Counted from the first letter of the stretch, positions 35,851-45,204 are shown. The stretch is 64,000 nucleotides of DNA from Acidobacteriota bacterium (GCA_020199775.1 JAIVJZ010000001.1:62001-126000); one strand, 5' to 3'. Notes: generated from the sequence alone by a model not told the origin. Numbers and translations: made by a program.

Positions 35851-37406
35851 CTTTTAATGCGCCCGTCGACGGCCGGGGCGATCTCGCCCGCGGCGGTGAT
35901 GGTGTTCATGAGCATGGCCGGTTCGACCTGCGCCTCTTCGGGCTTGAGCAGGAGGCGCGCGTCCTTGAACATCGTGTAGCCGTCGCCGCCGCCGAGCACG
36001 TAAGTGTTGACGGCGAGCGTGTAGGTCTTCGCAGGGTCGAGCGGCGCGCCGCCCACCGTGACTTCGCGGACGCGCGCGCCGGGCGCGCGTCGCCCGTCGT
36101 AGGTGAAACGCAGGCCGGAGACTTGCGGGAACAAACCGGCCTCCTTTTCCTCGCGGACGCGGCTGACGCCGTGTTCGAGCGCGGCGCGCAGGGTCGCGCC
36201 CGTCACTTCAACTTTCACAATCGGATTCTCGAACGGGAGGATGGTGAGCACGTCGCGTTTCGTCAGCGCGCCGGGGCCGTAGGTGGTGTTCGAGCGGATC
36301 GAGCCGCCGTTCAGGAGCGCCACGTCCGCGCCCGCGTACTTGCGGTAAGCGTCGGCTATAAATGAGCCGAGGTTCGTCTCGCGCGAGCGGTTCGTCTCCT
36401 GCCGCGCGTCGAGTTCGACCGTGGTGCGGCCGACGGGCAGATCGAGTTCCGCCGACAACTTCTTTTCGTATTCGGCGATGACGGCGGCCGATTGCGGTTC
36501 TTCCTCGACACCATCCGTCACGGGAATAATCTCCCAGTCAACGCTCTCAATTGTGCCGTCGCGACGATGGATGTTGAGATCGATGCGGCCGAGGTTTCGC
36601 CCGTCCGAGCCCATCTTGAAGATCGGCGTGCGCCCGGAGAGCGATTGCAGCACGGAATGTTCGTGGCCGCCGATGATCACATCGATGCCGGGGGCGCAAC
36701 GCGCGAGTTGCTTGTCATGCTCGATGGTCAGGTGCGTGATGGCGACGATGGTGCGTGCGCCGCGCGCGCGCAGTTGCTTCGTCATCTCACGCGCCGTCCG
36801 GCACGGATCGCGAAACTCGACGTTTGCGCCGGGCGAAGAGGTCTGCTTCGTGTCCACGGTGAGGAGGCCGAAGAGGCCGACTTTAACGCCGCCGAACTCG
36901 CGCACGACGAAGGGCGGCATGTCGCCGAAGAGTTTGCCGGTCTGGCGGTCGAAGACGTTCGAGCCGAGCCACGTGAATTTCGATTCGCGCATGCGCTCGC
37001 GCAGGACGGCGTCGCCGAAGTCGAACTCGTGATTGCCGAGCACGGCATAGTCGAGCCCGGTGGCGTTCCAGGCGGCGATCATCTGCCGGCCTTTGAAGAT
37101 GTTCGAGGCGACCGAAGGGCCGAGCGTGTCGCCCGCGAGCAGGTAGAGCGTGTGCGGCGATTCCTCCAGCACTATTTTCCTGAGCGTCGCGAGGCGCGCG
37201 AGGCCCCCGCGCCGGCCGCGATCCACCGGCGAAATCTGGTACACGTCGTTGACTTGCAGGAGCGTCACGCGGACGGTTTCGCCCGCATCTTGCGCCGCGC
37301 CGGTTTGCGCGAAGGTTGAAGCGGCGGCGGCGACAAACGTGAAAACGAGTGCGAGCGCGGCGCGGCGGCATCGCCGCTGTAGTGACGGGGGATGGGAAAA
37401 TTGCAT
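35835..37406 (-). CDS. Secreted 5'-nucleotidase/metallophosphatase (UshA family)
   Basis: The 523-residue protein has a signal peptide and the two domains of the UshA/5'-nucleotidase family. The N-terminal metallophosphatase part shows LLQVNDVYQI (in place of D.H in some members), GDTLGPS, VLGNHEFDFG, THLTIEHD and GGHEHS, which carry the dinuclear metal ligands. The C-terminal part has LNGGSIRSNTTYGPGALTKRDV and LPFENPIVKVEVTGATLRAALEHG, the nucleotide-binding domain. It would dephosphorylate nucleotides in the periplasm for nucleoside or phosphate uptake. The first D.H motif reads ND-Y (Asn-Asp-Val-Tyr), a variant seen in some bacterial members. The C-terminal TDER and the stop codon come from the heptamer repeat. 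Confidence 0.92.
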   Translation of the reverse strand: MQFSHPPSLQRRCRRAALALVFTFVAAAASTFAQTGAAQDAGETVRVTLLQVNDVYQISPVDRGRRGGLARLATLRKIVLEESPHTLYLLAGDTLGPSVASNIFKGRQMIAAWNATGLDYAVLGNHEFDFGDAVLRERMRESKFTWLGSNVFDRQTGKLFGDMPPFVVREFGGVKVGLFGLLTVDTKQTSSPGANVEFRDPCRTAREMTKQLRARGARTIVAITHLTIEHDKQLARCAPGIDVIIGGHEHSVLQSLSGRTPIFKMGSDGRNLGRIDLNIHRRDGTIESVDWEIIPVTDGVEEEPQSAAVIAEYEKKLSAELDLPVGRTTVELDARQETNRSRETNLGSFIADAYRKYAGADVALLNGGSIRSNTTYGPGALTKRDVLTILPFENPIVKVEVTGATLRAALEHGVSRVREEKEAGLFPQVSGLRFTYDGRRAPGARVREVTVGGAPLDPAKTYTLAVNTYVLGGGDGYTMFKDARLLLKPEEAQVEPAMLMNTITAAGEIAPAVDGRIKRTDER

Positions 37407-37619
37407 GGGTTAAGGTGATCTTCTCCTCGAAAGTTAATTGGATTTCGGTCGCTTAAAATTTTCTCTCGCGGCGACGCGCGGCGGCGCGTGCTTGCCTCTG
37501 ATGCCGGACGGCGGAGAGCAGTTAGGTTGCGCCGGAGCGTCTGAATTATACTCGCCGCGCACGAGCCGCGCCACACACGGCAATTTTAAGTTGTGGTTCA
37601 GTTTGAAGAAGGGCGTGGA

Positions 37620-38000
37620 TTAGAGCGAGGTGTCGCGTGTGGCCCGGAGCAATCGCTTAACGGTATCGATCAGGTTGGAAGAGTCGGGTTTGATGAGGTA
37701 GGCGTCCGCGCCCGCGAGCTTGGCCGCATCGAGGTCTGTCTGGCGGGCGCGGCCGGAGAAGATGATTATCGGAGTGTCTTTATCAAGTTCTCGAACCTGT
37801 TCGCACAGCGATAGCCCCGCAACGCTCGGCATCTGGCTGTCGAGGATGTAAAGGCTGAACTTCTCGCTCTTTATTTTTTGTAATGCTTCGTCAACATCGA
37901 GTGCGCTGATTGCTTCCAAATCAGAAAAGCCGAGCATGGTCGTGAGCAACTCGCAGGTGCTCGCGTCATCATCCACGCAGAGGATACGTTTGGTTGGCAT
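37620..38000 (-). CDS. Single-domain response regulator
   Basis: The 126-residue protein is a stand-alone CheY-like receiver. Acidic residues Asp10-Asp12, the phospho-acceptor Asp54 (YILDSQMP), Ser82 (IIFSGRA) and Lys104 (LIKPD) are all in place, so it should be phosphorylated normally. With no output domain it must act by protein contact, for example in a phosphorelay or on a motor or enzyme. No histidine kinase is in the neighbourhood. It is divergent from pepA, and the roughly 210-base gap between them should hold both promoters. Confidence 0.9.
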   Translation of the reverse strand: MPTKRILCVDDDASTCELLTTMLGFSDLEAISALDVDEALQKIKSEKFSLYILDSQMPSVAGLSLCEQVRELDKDTPIIIFSGRARQTDLDAAKLAGADAYLIKPDSSNLIDTVKRLLRATRDTSL

Positions 38001-38211
38001 CGAGGTTTGCTTTCTAGGGCACGTTGAAATTGGTAAAGCTGCCGCCCCCGGTGAGGAGGTGGGGATTGTACGCTATGTACGATAAGACACCAACTTATTT
38101 AAACCGCAAACTGATCCATCATGCGATTTTCGCGCGCCGTATCCTGACAGTCTGAAAAGTTCACCCGGAGCAAAGTCAATCATCCGTCACCATCATCTTA
38201 GAACGCACTCC

Positions 38212-39726
38212 ATGCAGCCATCGAAGATTCTTCAGGTCAAACTGGCGGGCGACCACGCGCCCGGCGTCCTCCCCGCCGACGCCACGGCCTTTTGCGTCTT
38301 CACGGATGAGCCGCGCCTGCCTCTCGGCGCGAATCTCGACGACGCGACGCGCCGCACGATTGAGGATTTATTGCGCGCGGGAGAGTTTAAGGGGGAGGCG
38401 GACGATGCCGCCATCATCCACACCCCGGACGCCGGGACGCCGCACGGGGCGCGTCGCGTGCTGCTCGTCGGCCTCGGCAGCCACGGGGATTTTTGTCCGG
38501 CCGCGTTGCGCCGCGCGGCGGGCGTCGCCGTGCGCCGTGCGCGCGAGGCGCGCGTCAAACATCTACAACTCATGCTGCCCGATGTCGCGGAGAGCAACGC
38601 GTCGGAACTGGCGCGCGTCGTCGCCGAAGGCGCGCGTCTCGGTTTCTACGAGAACGACTTTTACCAGCAGCATGACGCAGACGACCAACCCACGCTCGAA
38701 CACTTCACCCTCGTCGCCCGCGCGCCCGGCGACCACTTTCTGCGCGTCGCGCTCGAACGCGCGCGCATCGTTGCCGAAGCGGCGAACTGGGCGCGCACTC
38801 TGGCGGACGAACCCGGCGCGAGTCTGCCGCCGCGAGAGTTTGCGCGGCGCGCCGCAGAGATGGCCGCGGAGTTCGGCCTGACGGTCGAGACACTCGAAGC
38901 AGGTGAGATACGAGAGCGCGGCATGGGCAGCTTGTGGGGCGTCGGGCAAGGTTCGGACGAGCCGCCCGCGCTCATCGTCGTGCGCTACGAACCGGAAGGC
39001 GCGAGCGCGGACGACGAGTTGTGGGCGTTCGTCGGCAAGGGCATCACGTTCGACACGGGCGGCATCTCGCTCAAACCCGCGCAGGGGATGGAGGAGATGA
39101 AGTCGGACATGGCGGGCGGCGCGGCCGCGCTCGGCGCGTTGCGCGCCGTCGCGGAGTTGAAGTTGAAAAGGCGCGTCGTGGCCGTCGTCCCCGCCGCCGA
39201 AAACATGCCGTCGGGACGCGCGCTCAAACCCGGCGACATCGTGCGCACGCTCGCAGGCCACACCATCGAAGTCGTGGACACGGACGCCGAAGGCCGCCTC
39301 GTCCTCGTTGACGGTATCGCCTACGCACGCGCGCTCGGCGCGTCGCGTATCGTCGATCTCGCCACGCTGACCGGTTCGATCATCGTCGCCCTCGGCGATC
39401 ACCGCACCGGACTCTTCTCGAACGACGACGAGTGGGCGGCGCGCGTCGCCGCCGCCGCCGCGCGCGCGGGCGAACCCGCGTGGCGCATGCCCGTGAGCGA
39501 CGACTACAAGAAGAAGATCGAGAGTCCCATCGCCGACTTCAAGAACTACGGCGGACGCCCCGACGCCATCGCCGCCGCGCTGCTCCTCAGCAAGTTTGCC
39601 GCCGATACCCCGTGGGTGCATCTCGACATCGCCGCCACTTCATGGCACGAAGAAGCGCAACCGCACGCGCCCGCCGGGGCGACCGGAACGGGCGTGCGTA
39701 CGCTGGTCGAACTCGTGCGAGGTTAA
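38212..39726 (+). CDS. pepA: Leucyl aminopeptidase (family M17)
   Basis: The 504-residue protein has the M17 layout: a variable N-terminal macro-like domain (residues 1-170) and a C-terminal catalytic domain. The latter has the two-metal site in GKGITFDTGGISLKP and KSDMAGGAA and the signature DTDAEGRLVLVDG (usual NTDAEGRL), which includes metal-binding Asp and Glu and the catalytic Arg. It removes N-terminal residues from peptides in the cytoplasm and in some bacteria also binds DNA as an accessory recombination factor. It is followed by a heptamer element and an SDR gene on the same strand. Confidence 0.94.
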   Translation: MQPSKILQVKLAGDHAPGVLPADATAFCVFTDEPRLPLGANLDDATRRTIEDLLRAGEFKGEADDAAIIHTPDAGTPHGARRVLLVGLGSHGDFCPAALRRAAGVAVRRAREARVKHLQLMLPDVAESNASELARVVAEGARLGFYENDFYQQHDADDQPTLEHFTLVARAPGDHFLRVALERARIVAEAANWARTLADEPGASLPPREFARRAAEMAAEFGLTVETLEAGEIRERGMGSLWGVGQGSDEPPALIVVRYEPEGASADDELWAFVGKGITFDTGGISLKPAQGMEEMKSDMAGGAAALGALRAVAELKLKRRVVAVVPAAENMPSGRALKPGDIVRTLAGHTIEVVDTDAEGRLVLVDGIAYARALGASRIVDLATLTGSIIVALGDHRTGLFSNDDEWAARVAAAAARAGEPAWRMPVSDDYKKKIESPIADFKNYGGRPDAIAAALLLSKFAADTPWVHLDIAATSWHEEAQPHAPAGATGTGVRTLVELVRG

Positions 39727-39733
39727 GAGAAAA

Positions 39734-39820
39734 AACGATGAACGATGAACGATGAACGATGAACGATGAACTGAAAGCAACTTGTTTTCACTTCATCGTT
39801 CATCGTTCATCGTTCATACT
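39734..39820. repeat. Two-armed heptamer repeat element, CGATGAA type
   Basis: The left arm (39734-39771) has five uninterrupted CGATGAA units and the right arm (39791-39820) four complementary units. The core is CTGAAAGCAACTTGTTTTCA. The left arm begins 8 bases after the pepA stop; the right arm ends 9 bases before the next ATG. Confidence 0.93.
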
Positions 39821-39829
39821 TTCTTACCT

Positions 39830-40900
39830 ATGTTGTCTCAAGAAACGATTTTCCTGACAGGCTTTCCCGGCTTCATCGCCGCGCGTTTGATCAAGGAGTT
39901 GGCGCGGGGCGGCGCACGGTTTTTGTTGCTGGTGCAACCCGCGCTCGCGGCGCGGGCGCGGGAGGAGATAGCGCATCTGTCAAATGAGACGGGCGCGGGC
40001 GCGGAGCGTTTTCAAATCGTAGAGGGCGACATCACGGGCGCGCGTCTGGGGATGAGCGAGGCGGAGTTTGAACGAGCGCGGGCGGAGACGACCGTGCTGT
40101 TTCATCTGGCGGCGATCTACGATCTGGGCGTGCGGCGCGAACCGGCGATGCGCGTCAACGTTGAAGGCACGCGCAACGTCAACGCGTTTGCGCGCGGGTG
40201 CGCGCGGCTCGGCCGCTATCATTACGTCTCGACCTGCTACGTCGCGGGTCTGCGCACGGGCGTGATTCGCGAGGACGAGTTGGAGCACGCGGCGGGCTTT
40301 CGTAATTTTTACGAGGAGACGAAGTATCACGCCGAGTTGGAGGTCGAACGATTGAAGCGCGAGTTGCCGGTGACGATTCATCGCCCGGCGGTCGTGTGCG
40401 GCGATTCGCGGACGGGCGAGACGGCGAAGTACGACGGCATTTATTACCTGATCAAGTACCTGCAAATGTGGCCTCAGCTTTTGTCGCTGGCGAACATCGG
40501 CAACGCGGACGTGCGTCTGAACGTCGTGCCGGTTGATTTCGTGGTCGCGGCGATGACGGCGTTAGCCGGCGACGAGCGCGCCGCGGGTGCGACGGTGCAA
40601 CTGGCCGACCCCCGCCCGCTCACCACCGGCGAACTCTTTGAAACGATCTCGCACGCGCTCGCGGGGCGCGGTTCGCGCGTCCGGCTGCCGAAGCCGCTCG
40701 TGCGCGCGACGCTCAGGCTGCCGCTCTCGGAGAAGTTGACGAAACTCCCGCACGTCGGCGTGCCCTATTTCTTCCTCGAACAGACTTACGACACGACCCG
40801 CGCCGCCGGGTTGCTCGCGCCGCACGGCGTCTCCTGCCCATCCTTTCCCACATACGTTCGCGCCCTCGTTGATTTCGTCGCCCGTCATCCGAAACTGTGA
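39830..40900 (+). CDS. NAD-dependent epimerase/reductase (extended SDR)
   Basis: Started at the ATG at 39830 the protein has 356 residues. Upstream in-frame sequence merely reads through the repeat arm. It is an extended short-chain dehydrogenase related to the NAD_binding_4/fatty-acyl-CoA reductase and thioester-reductase group. The cofactor motif is FLTGFPGFIAARLIKEL (TGxxGxxG variant), followed by VEGDIT, VLFHLAAIYDLG, VSTCYVAG and the catalytic YEETKYHAE (YxxxK). PVTIHRPAVVCGDSRTGE and the region to residue 290 form the substrate domain. The product is unknown; reduction or epimerisation of an acyl or sugar substrate is inferred from the family. Confidence 0.85.
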   Translation: MLSQETIFLTGFPGFIAARLIKELARGGARFLLLVQPALAARAREEIAHLSNETGAGAERFQIVEGDITGARLGMSEAEFERARAETTVLFHLAAIYDLGVRREPAMRVNVEGTRNVNAFARGCARLGRYHYVSTCYVAGLRTGVIREDELEHAAGFRNFYEETKYHAELEVERLKRELPVTIHRPAVVCGDSRTGETAKYDGIYYLIKYLQMWPQLLSLANIGNADVRLNVVPVDFVVAAMTALAGDERAAGATVQLADPRPLTTGELFETISHALAGRGSRVRLPKPLVRATLRLPLSEKLTKLPHVGVPYFFLEQTYDTTRAAGLLAPHGVSCPSFPTYVRALVDFVARHPKL

Positions 40901-41048
40901 GTCTCGACGCGGTCGGAGACCTTTCCGAGATTGACCCCGCAGGCGTCCTGCGCTACAAAGTCGGGCATGAGTTGCGCGCCGTCCGTTCGCCGGAAAGAGA
41001 ATTCTGAGCGTGACACGAGTGCGGCGAGTGGGCGGCTTCAAGAGGTTA

Positions 41049-41081
41049 GTAAACGGTGAACGGTAAATGGCGAACGGGGAG
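41049..41081. repeat. Solitary heptamer arm (TGAACGG/TAAACGG)
   Basis: Four to five tandem units (TAAACGG, TGAACGG, TAAATGG, CGAACGG) with no matching inverted arm downstream. It lies between the SDR gene and the thioredoxin-like gene and may be a remnant of a two-armed element. Confidence 0.65.
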
Positions 41082-41132
41082 AGGGCGCGTTTCCACTCTC
41101 TAAGTTTTACCACTTGCCGGAGGAGGATTTTT

Positions 41133-41606
41133 ATGTCGAAGACGGGGACGCCGATGCCTTCGTTGGAAGGGGCGACGGAGTGGTTTAACGCGACGGGCGC
41201 GCGCGCCGCCGCTGAGGCGAAGGGACACCCGACGCTCGTCTACTTCTGGTCTGCCGGTTGCGACATCTGCATGGAGCACATCACGCGCGTGGCCGTCTGG
41301 CGCGACACCCATGAGGAATTGCGCGTCATCGCCATCCACACGCCGGGCGACGAGGGCGACACGGACACGGAACTTGTACGCGAGGCCGTCGCGCTCCACA
41401 AGATCACGGAGCCGTGCGCCGTGGACAACGAACACAAACTGCGCGAGGCGTTTCAACCCGAGGGCGGCGACCTGCCCGCCTATTACCTGTACGACGACGA
41501 AGGCAAGCTCAGCAGTGACGCGGCGGGCGAACGCGGCCTGAGCACAATTGAAACTGCGCTCGAAAGCCTGCTCGCCGCTCGCAAAGGCGGCGCGGCCGCT
41601 TCCTAA
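41133..41606 (+). CDS. Thioredoxin-like (TlpA/redoxin) protein
   Basis: The 157-residue protein begins at the ATG at 41133 behind a GGAGGAGG site. It has a thioredoxin fold of the TlpA/redoxin type: PTLVYFWSAGCDICMEH carries a CxxC site (Cys43, Cys46), RVIAIHTPGDEGDT the typical second strand, and LPAYYLYDDEGKL the cis-Pro region. No signal peptide is present, so it should act in the cytoplasm as a thiol-disulfide or peroxide-linked protein. The substrate is unknown. A strong bidirectional terminator follows. Confidence 0.85.
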   Translation: MSKTGTPMPSLEGATEWFNATGARAAAEAKGHPTLVYFWSAGCDICMEHITRVAVWRDTHEELRVIAIHTPGDEGDTDTELVREAVALHKITEPCAVDNEHKLREAFQPEGGDLPAYYLYDDEGKLSSDAAGERGLSTIETALESLLAARKGGAAAS

Positions 41607-41635
41607 ACGGTCGCATGTAGTGCGCGCGAGAACCT

Positions 41636-41676
41636 TTGACTAAAGTGAAGTTGACTAAAGTGAACTTGACTAAACG
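41636..41676. repeat. Tandem 15-bp repeat next to a terminator
   Basis: TTGACTAAAGTGAAG is repeated nearly exactly twice and then partly (TTGACTAAACG), directly in front of the terminator stem. It differs from the heptamer elements in period, but 15 is close to two heptamers plus one. Confidence 0.8.
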
Positions 41677-41715
41677 GAAGCGGGCGATCCCGGTTGGGGT
41701 CGCCCGCTTCCGTTT
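41672..41715. terminator. Bidirectional rho-independent terminator
   Basis: A 20-bp stem with one G-T pair (AAACGGAAGCGGGCGA-CCC) and a 4-base loop ends in TTT on the plus strand and starts with AAA, giving TTT on the minus strand. It separates the convergent thioredoxin-like and DUF4112 genes. Confidence 0.9.
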
Positions 41716-41734
41716 CGGCTGCCTCAAAATCCGT

Positions 41735-42280
41735 CTAGAAGAGAGCCGAAAGTTGACCGGCGAGAAATCGCAGGATAAACCAGAGGATGGTGATCGAGCC
41801 GACGAGCAGTGCGAGCAGCGCGAGCATGACGAGGCCGACGAAGAGCCAGTCGCTCGTGCGGCCGGAGTGTGCGTCTTCGGCCGAAACGGTCGCGCGGCGG
41901 CGCAGCAGTTCGACGTTGCGCTGGTTCGATTTCCACGCCATGTCGAAGAGGTCGCCGAGGACGGGGATCGCGCCGAAGACGTAGTCCACGCCGATGTTGA
42001 GTCCCATGCGCAGCAGCGTCACTTTCGAGACGCGGTAGCGCACGCCCGCCGCGAGGATGTAGAACCCCGTCAGCGTCGAGACGGTATCGCCGACGCCGGG
42101 GATAAGGCCGACGATGGCGTCGAGGCCGAACCGCCAGCCCGTGCCGGGGATGCGAAACAGCCCGTCCATCCAGCGACTCAGTTGGTCGAGGCTCTGTTCG
42201 ATCTCGACCTGCGTATGACGCCGTTCGGGCGCGAGCGCGCCGGCTTTTTTGCCCGTCGCCGCCTGTTTCATTTCCATCAT
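41735..42280 (-). CDS. DUF4112 membrane protein
   Basis: The 181-residue protein, started at the ATG at 42280 after AAGGAG, matches DUF4112. LDQLSRWMDGLFRIPGTGWRFGLDAIVGLIPGVGDTVSTLTG and the second part GVDYVFGAIPVLGDLFDMAWKSNQRNVELL carry the paired GLIPGVGD / IPVLGDLFD motifs of that family. The motif halves are split by a hydrophobic segment, and a hydrophobic C-terminal segment (about residues 150-180) follows. DUF4112 proteins are widespread in bacteria and their function is not established. The gene faces the thioredoxin-like gene across a terminator. A short hairpin lies in its presumed leader. Confidence 0.88.
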   Translation of the reverse strand: MMEMKQAATGKKAGALAPERRHTQVEIEQSLDQLSRWMDGLFRIPGTGWRFGLDAIVGLIPGVGDTVSTLTGFYILAAGVRYRVSKVTLLRMGLNIGVDYVFGAIPVLGDLFDMAWKSNQRNVELLRRRATVSAEDAHSGRTSDWLFVGLVMLALLALLVGSITILWFILRFLAGQLSALF

Positions 42281-42678
42281 CCCGGATTCTCCTTCGTCCC
42301 GCAAAATCCGCGCCCGTCCAGAACGGACGGGCTTGAACTTAGATGCGGCGCGCAGCCCTGATTGACAAATTAATCTGAACTGCGGCCATCATACGAGAAG
42401 CGCGCGGGCGGAGAAAGAGGTGAGGCGAAAGATAATTTGTTCCGGCGTCGCGCACGCTTCCGCGAAGCAGCCCGCGCCCGGCAGGCGAATGCCTTCCGCC
42501 GCGCGCGTATTTCTAACGGGGTCGTGACGGAGTGTGAGAAAATCCCTCGCGTTAAAGAGACGTTGAAATCGTTTAAGAGCGCGCCGGGTGATTCGATTGT
42601 CCGGCGACGCGCCGGGGATTGCGGTCGTTCGCCTTCGGGGCGTGAAGCCCCGCGTGAAGTCGCGCCGGGTGTCTATCA
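42281..42678. other. Intergenic region with a short hairpin
   Basis: About 400 bases between divergent genes. A perfect 8-bp hairpin (GCCCGTCC, loop AGAAC) at 42312-42332 lies 30-50 bases upstream of the DUF4112 start and would be in its leader RNA. I see no heptamer arms, no RNA gene and no convincing coding frame in the rest. Confidence 0.45.
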
Positions 42679-45195
42679 TTGGGTTACGCACCAACTAAAC
42701 GCCAGACCGGATTCGGCCGCCTGCGCGCCCGGCGGGGCGACATCGTGGCGGCCGCTGTCGCGCTCGCCTTCTTCACCCTCTTCTTCGGCTGGATCATCTT
42801 CGGCGGCGCATTTATCGTCGGCGGCGACGCCTTCGTCGAGACGCACCCGCTGCGCGCGGTCTTCTGGGAAGGCGTCGCGCGCGGCGAGCTACAACTCTGG
42901 ACGCCGCACATATTTTCCGGCTACCCGCTGCTCTCCATCGCGCAACTCGCCGTCGGCTACCCTTTGACGTGGGGCTATCTTTTCCTGCCGTCCCACGTCG
43001 CCGAAGAGATTTACGTTCTCGCGCCGTTCCTGCTCGCGCCCGTCTTCACTTACGCCTACGCGCGCGAGATTAACTTGAGCCGGATGGCGTCTCTCTTCGC
43101 CGGTCTGTCCTTCGCTTACGGCGGGATGACGACCATCGCCAACGGCGTCATCGGGATGCCGACCAACGGGCTGATGTGGCTGCCGCTCGTGCTCGTCGCG
43201 CTTGAACGCGCGCGGCGCGGGGGCGACGGCGACGGCGGCGAATTTCTACGCCCGCTGATCTATGGCACGCTCGCCTTCAGCATGTCCGTGCTCAACGGGC
43301 ACGGGCAGAGTTTCGCTTACACGGGCGCGCTGGCCGCCGCTTACGCGGTGTTCCTTTCGTTCGCGGTGCGCGCGGGCGCGGAGCGGCGACAACCGAACGG
43401 AGGGCGGCGTTGGCTGATGCGCTTGCGCCCGCTCGTGGTCTGCCTCGGCGCGTTCGCGCTGTCGGCGGGCGTGGCCGCTTTCCAGATTCTTGAGACCATG
43501 CGTGCCGTGCGCCGCAGCGTGCGCAGCGCGCTCTCGTATGAGACTTTCGCGGAAGGCTCTTTCACGCTCCGGCAGGCCGCGCTCTCCTTCGTCTCGCCGC
43601 TCTACAACTTCATAGACGTGACGACCTACGTCTCGCCGCTCGTGTTCCTGCTGGCGTTGTTAGCCGTGACGACAACGGCGTCGCGGCGTCGCGGTCTGGG
43701 GCGCGACGCCCACGCCGCCGCGCGCGTCTATTTCTGGCTCGGCGTGGCGGTCGTCTCCTTCGCGCTCATGCTGGGGGCGAACACGCCGCTCTACCGCGTC
43801 GCCTACCACGTGCCGCTGCTCAACAAATTCCGCGTGCCTTCGCGCCACGCGTTCGAGTGGACGTTCGCCCTGAGCATCCTCGGCGCGTGCGGCTGGGACA
43901 GCGCGGCGCGCCTGTTCGCGTCGCACACGTCGCGGCGCGGGCGCGCGGCCTTCTTCGTCGCCCTCTCGCTCGCGCTGGCGGCGACGCTCGCGGGCGCATA
44001 CTGGTTCCGGTCGGCTGCGCCCACGCTCGATACGCAGGGGATGACGAAACTGACGACGCTCGCGGAGGCGCACTACCTCGCTTTGAAAGCGACGTTCACC
44101 GCGCTCGTCCTGCTGCTCTTCTGGTGTGCGTGGCGCGTGGCGGGCGACTCGCCGCGCACGGCCGCGCTCCTCTCGGTCGTGCTGCTCGCGAGTTTCGTCG
44201 AGCCGTACATTCTCGTGAACCGCTGGTGGTCGCATTTCGTCAAACCCGCCGGACGCTTCGCGCGCGTCGCGCCCGTCACGCGCCACCTCCGGCAGTTCCC
44301 CCCCGCGGAGGGGCGCGTCTACACGCGCTTCTCTCTCTACCTCGACGAGTTTCTCGCGGACGCGCCCTTCGACGCGCAGAATCGCACCGCGCTCTACGGC
44401 CTGCACAACGTCGCGGGCTACGACCCGCTCATCCTCGAACGCTACAGCCGCGCGCTCGGCAACGTCAATTTCGACGGCGTCACGGCGCGCACCGGGTCGC
44501 CGGACAACCCGGCCTTGCTCTCCGACCGTTCGCATGTCCTCGATCTCTTGAACACGCGCCACCTCGTCACCTTCGCGAATTTCGCGACCGTGCCCCATCG
44601 CCCGCCCGATTCAATCGCCGCGCCGGACGTGCTGGCGTCCGGGCGTTGGTCTCTGGCGCGCGCGGAAGGAAACGTCGTGGTGCTCGGTAACGCGCGCGCA
44701 CTCCCGCGCGCGTGGCTCGCGGCGGAGGCCGAAGCGGTTGACGGCGAGGAGGCTCTGCGACGCATACAGGGCGACGGCGCGAAGGCGTTCGACCCGCGCC
44801 GCACCGCGCTGCTCGAAGTCGCGCCGTCCGAATTGCCCGCGCTCCCCGGCGGCGAACTCGGCGCGGAGAGCGGCGCGGCCGTCGTCTCATACGCGGCCAA
44901 CCGCATCGTGATCGAGACGCGAGCGGATAAGCCTTCGGTGCTCGTCGTCAGCGAGATTTTCTATCCCGGATGGGAAGCGACCGTGGACGGCCAGCCCGCG
45001 CCGCTGCGGCTCGCCGATTACCTCTTGCGCGGCGTGTACGTCGAGGCCGGTTGGCATCGCGTCGAGATGCGCTACCGCCCGCCCGCCCTCAGATACGGCG
45101 CGCTCATCTCTCTGTCCACCCTGTTGCTGCTCTCGGTGCTGGGCGTGCTTTCCGCGAAACTCAAACGCGCGGGCGCGCGCGTCACGCGGAGTTGA
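42679..45195 (+). CDS. YfhO-like polytopic membrane protein
   Basis: The 838-residue protein has about a dozen membrane segments and a large C-terminal soluble region, as in the bacterial YfhO family of GT-C-like glycosyltransferases. Key stretches are GGDAFVETHPLRAVFWEGVARGE with ELQLWTPHIFSGYPLL, HGQSFAYTGALAAAYAVF, LLNKFRVPSRHAFEWTFALS, and the late FYPGWEATVDGQPAPLRLADYLLRG. That last segment is a hallmark of YfhO. In other bacteria YfhO transfers sugar to lipoteichoic acid or acts on lipid-linked glycans; here the acceptor is unknown. The start is TTG at 42679. A PMT-type transferase gene is convergent, only 9 bases away. Confidence 0.85.
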   Translation: MGYAPTKRQTGFGRLRARRGDIVAAAVALAFFTLFFGWIIFGGAFIVGGDAFVETHPLRAVFWEGVARGELQLWTPHIFSGYPLLSIAQLAVGYPLTWGYLFLPSHVAEEIYVLAPFLLAPVFTYAYAREINLSRMASLFAGLSFAYGGMTTIANGVIGMPTNGLMWLPLVLVALERARRGGDGDGGEFLRPLIYGTLAFSMSVLNGHGQSFAYTGALAAAYAVFLSFAVRAGAERRQPNGGRRWLMRLRPLVVCLGAFALSAGVAAFQILETMRAVRRSVRSALSYETFAEGSFTLRQAALSFVSPLYNFIDVTTYVSPLVFLLALLAVTTTASRRRGLGRDAHAAARVYFWLGVAVVSFALMLGANTPLYRVAYHVPLLNKFRVPSRHAFEWTFALSILGACGWDSAARLFASHTSRRGRAAFFVALSLALAATLAGAYWFRSAAPTLDTQGMTKLTTLAEAHYLALKATFTALVLLLFWCAWRVAGDSPRTAALLSVVLLASFVEPYILVNRWWSHFVKPAGRFARVAPVTRHLRQFPPAEGRVYTRFSLYLDEFLADAPFDAQNRTALYGLHNVAGYDPLILERYSRALGNVNFDGVTARTGSPDNPALLSDRSHVLDLLNTRHLVTFANFATVPHRPPDSIAAPDVLASGRWSLARAEGNVVVLGNARALPRAWLAAEAEAVDGEEALRRIQGDGAKAFDPRRTALLEVAPSELPALPGGELGAESGAAVVSYAANRIVIETRADKPSVLVVSEIFYPGWEATVDGQPAPLRLADYLLRGVYVEAGWHRVEMRYRPPALRYGALISLSTLLLLSVLGVLSAKLKRAGARVTRS

Positions 45196-45204
45196 AGCGG
45201 GCGG

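Noticed and set aside
39782..39829. Upstream extension of the SDR gene through the repeat arm
   Set aside because: The extra residues only translate the heptamers; the ATG at 39830 is followed directly by the Rossmann motif.
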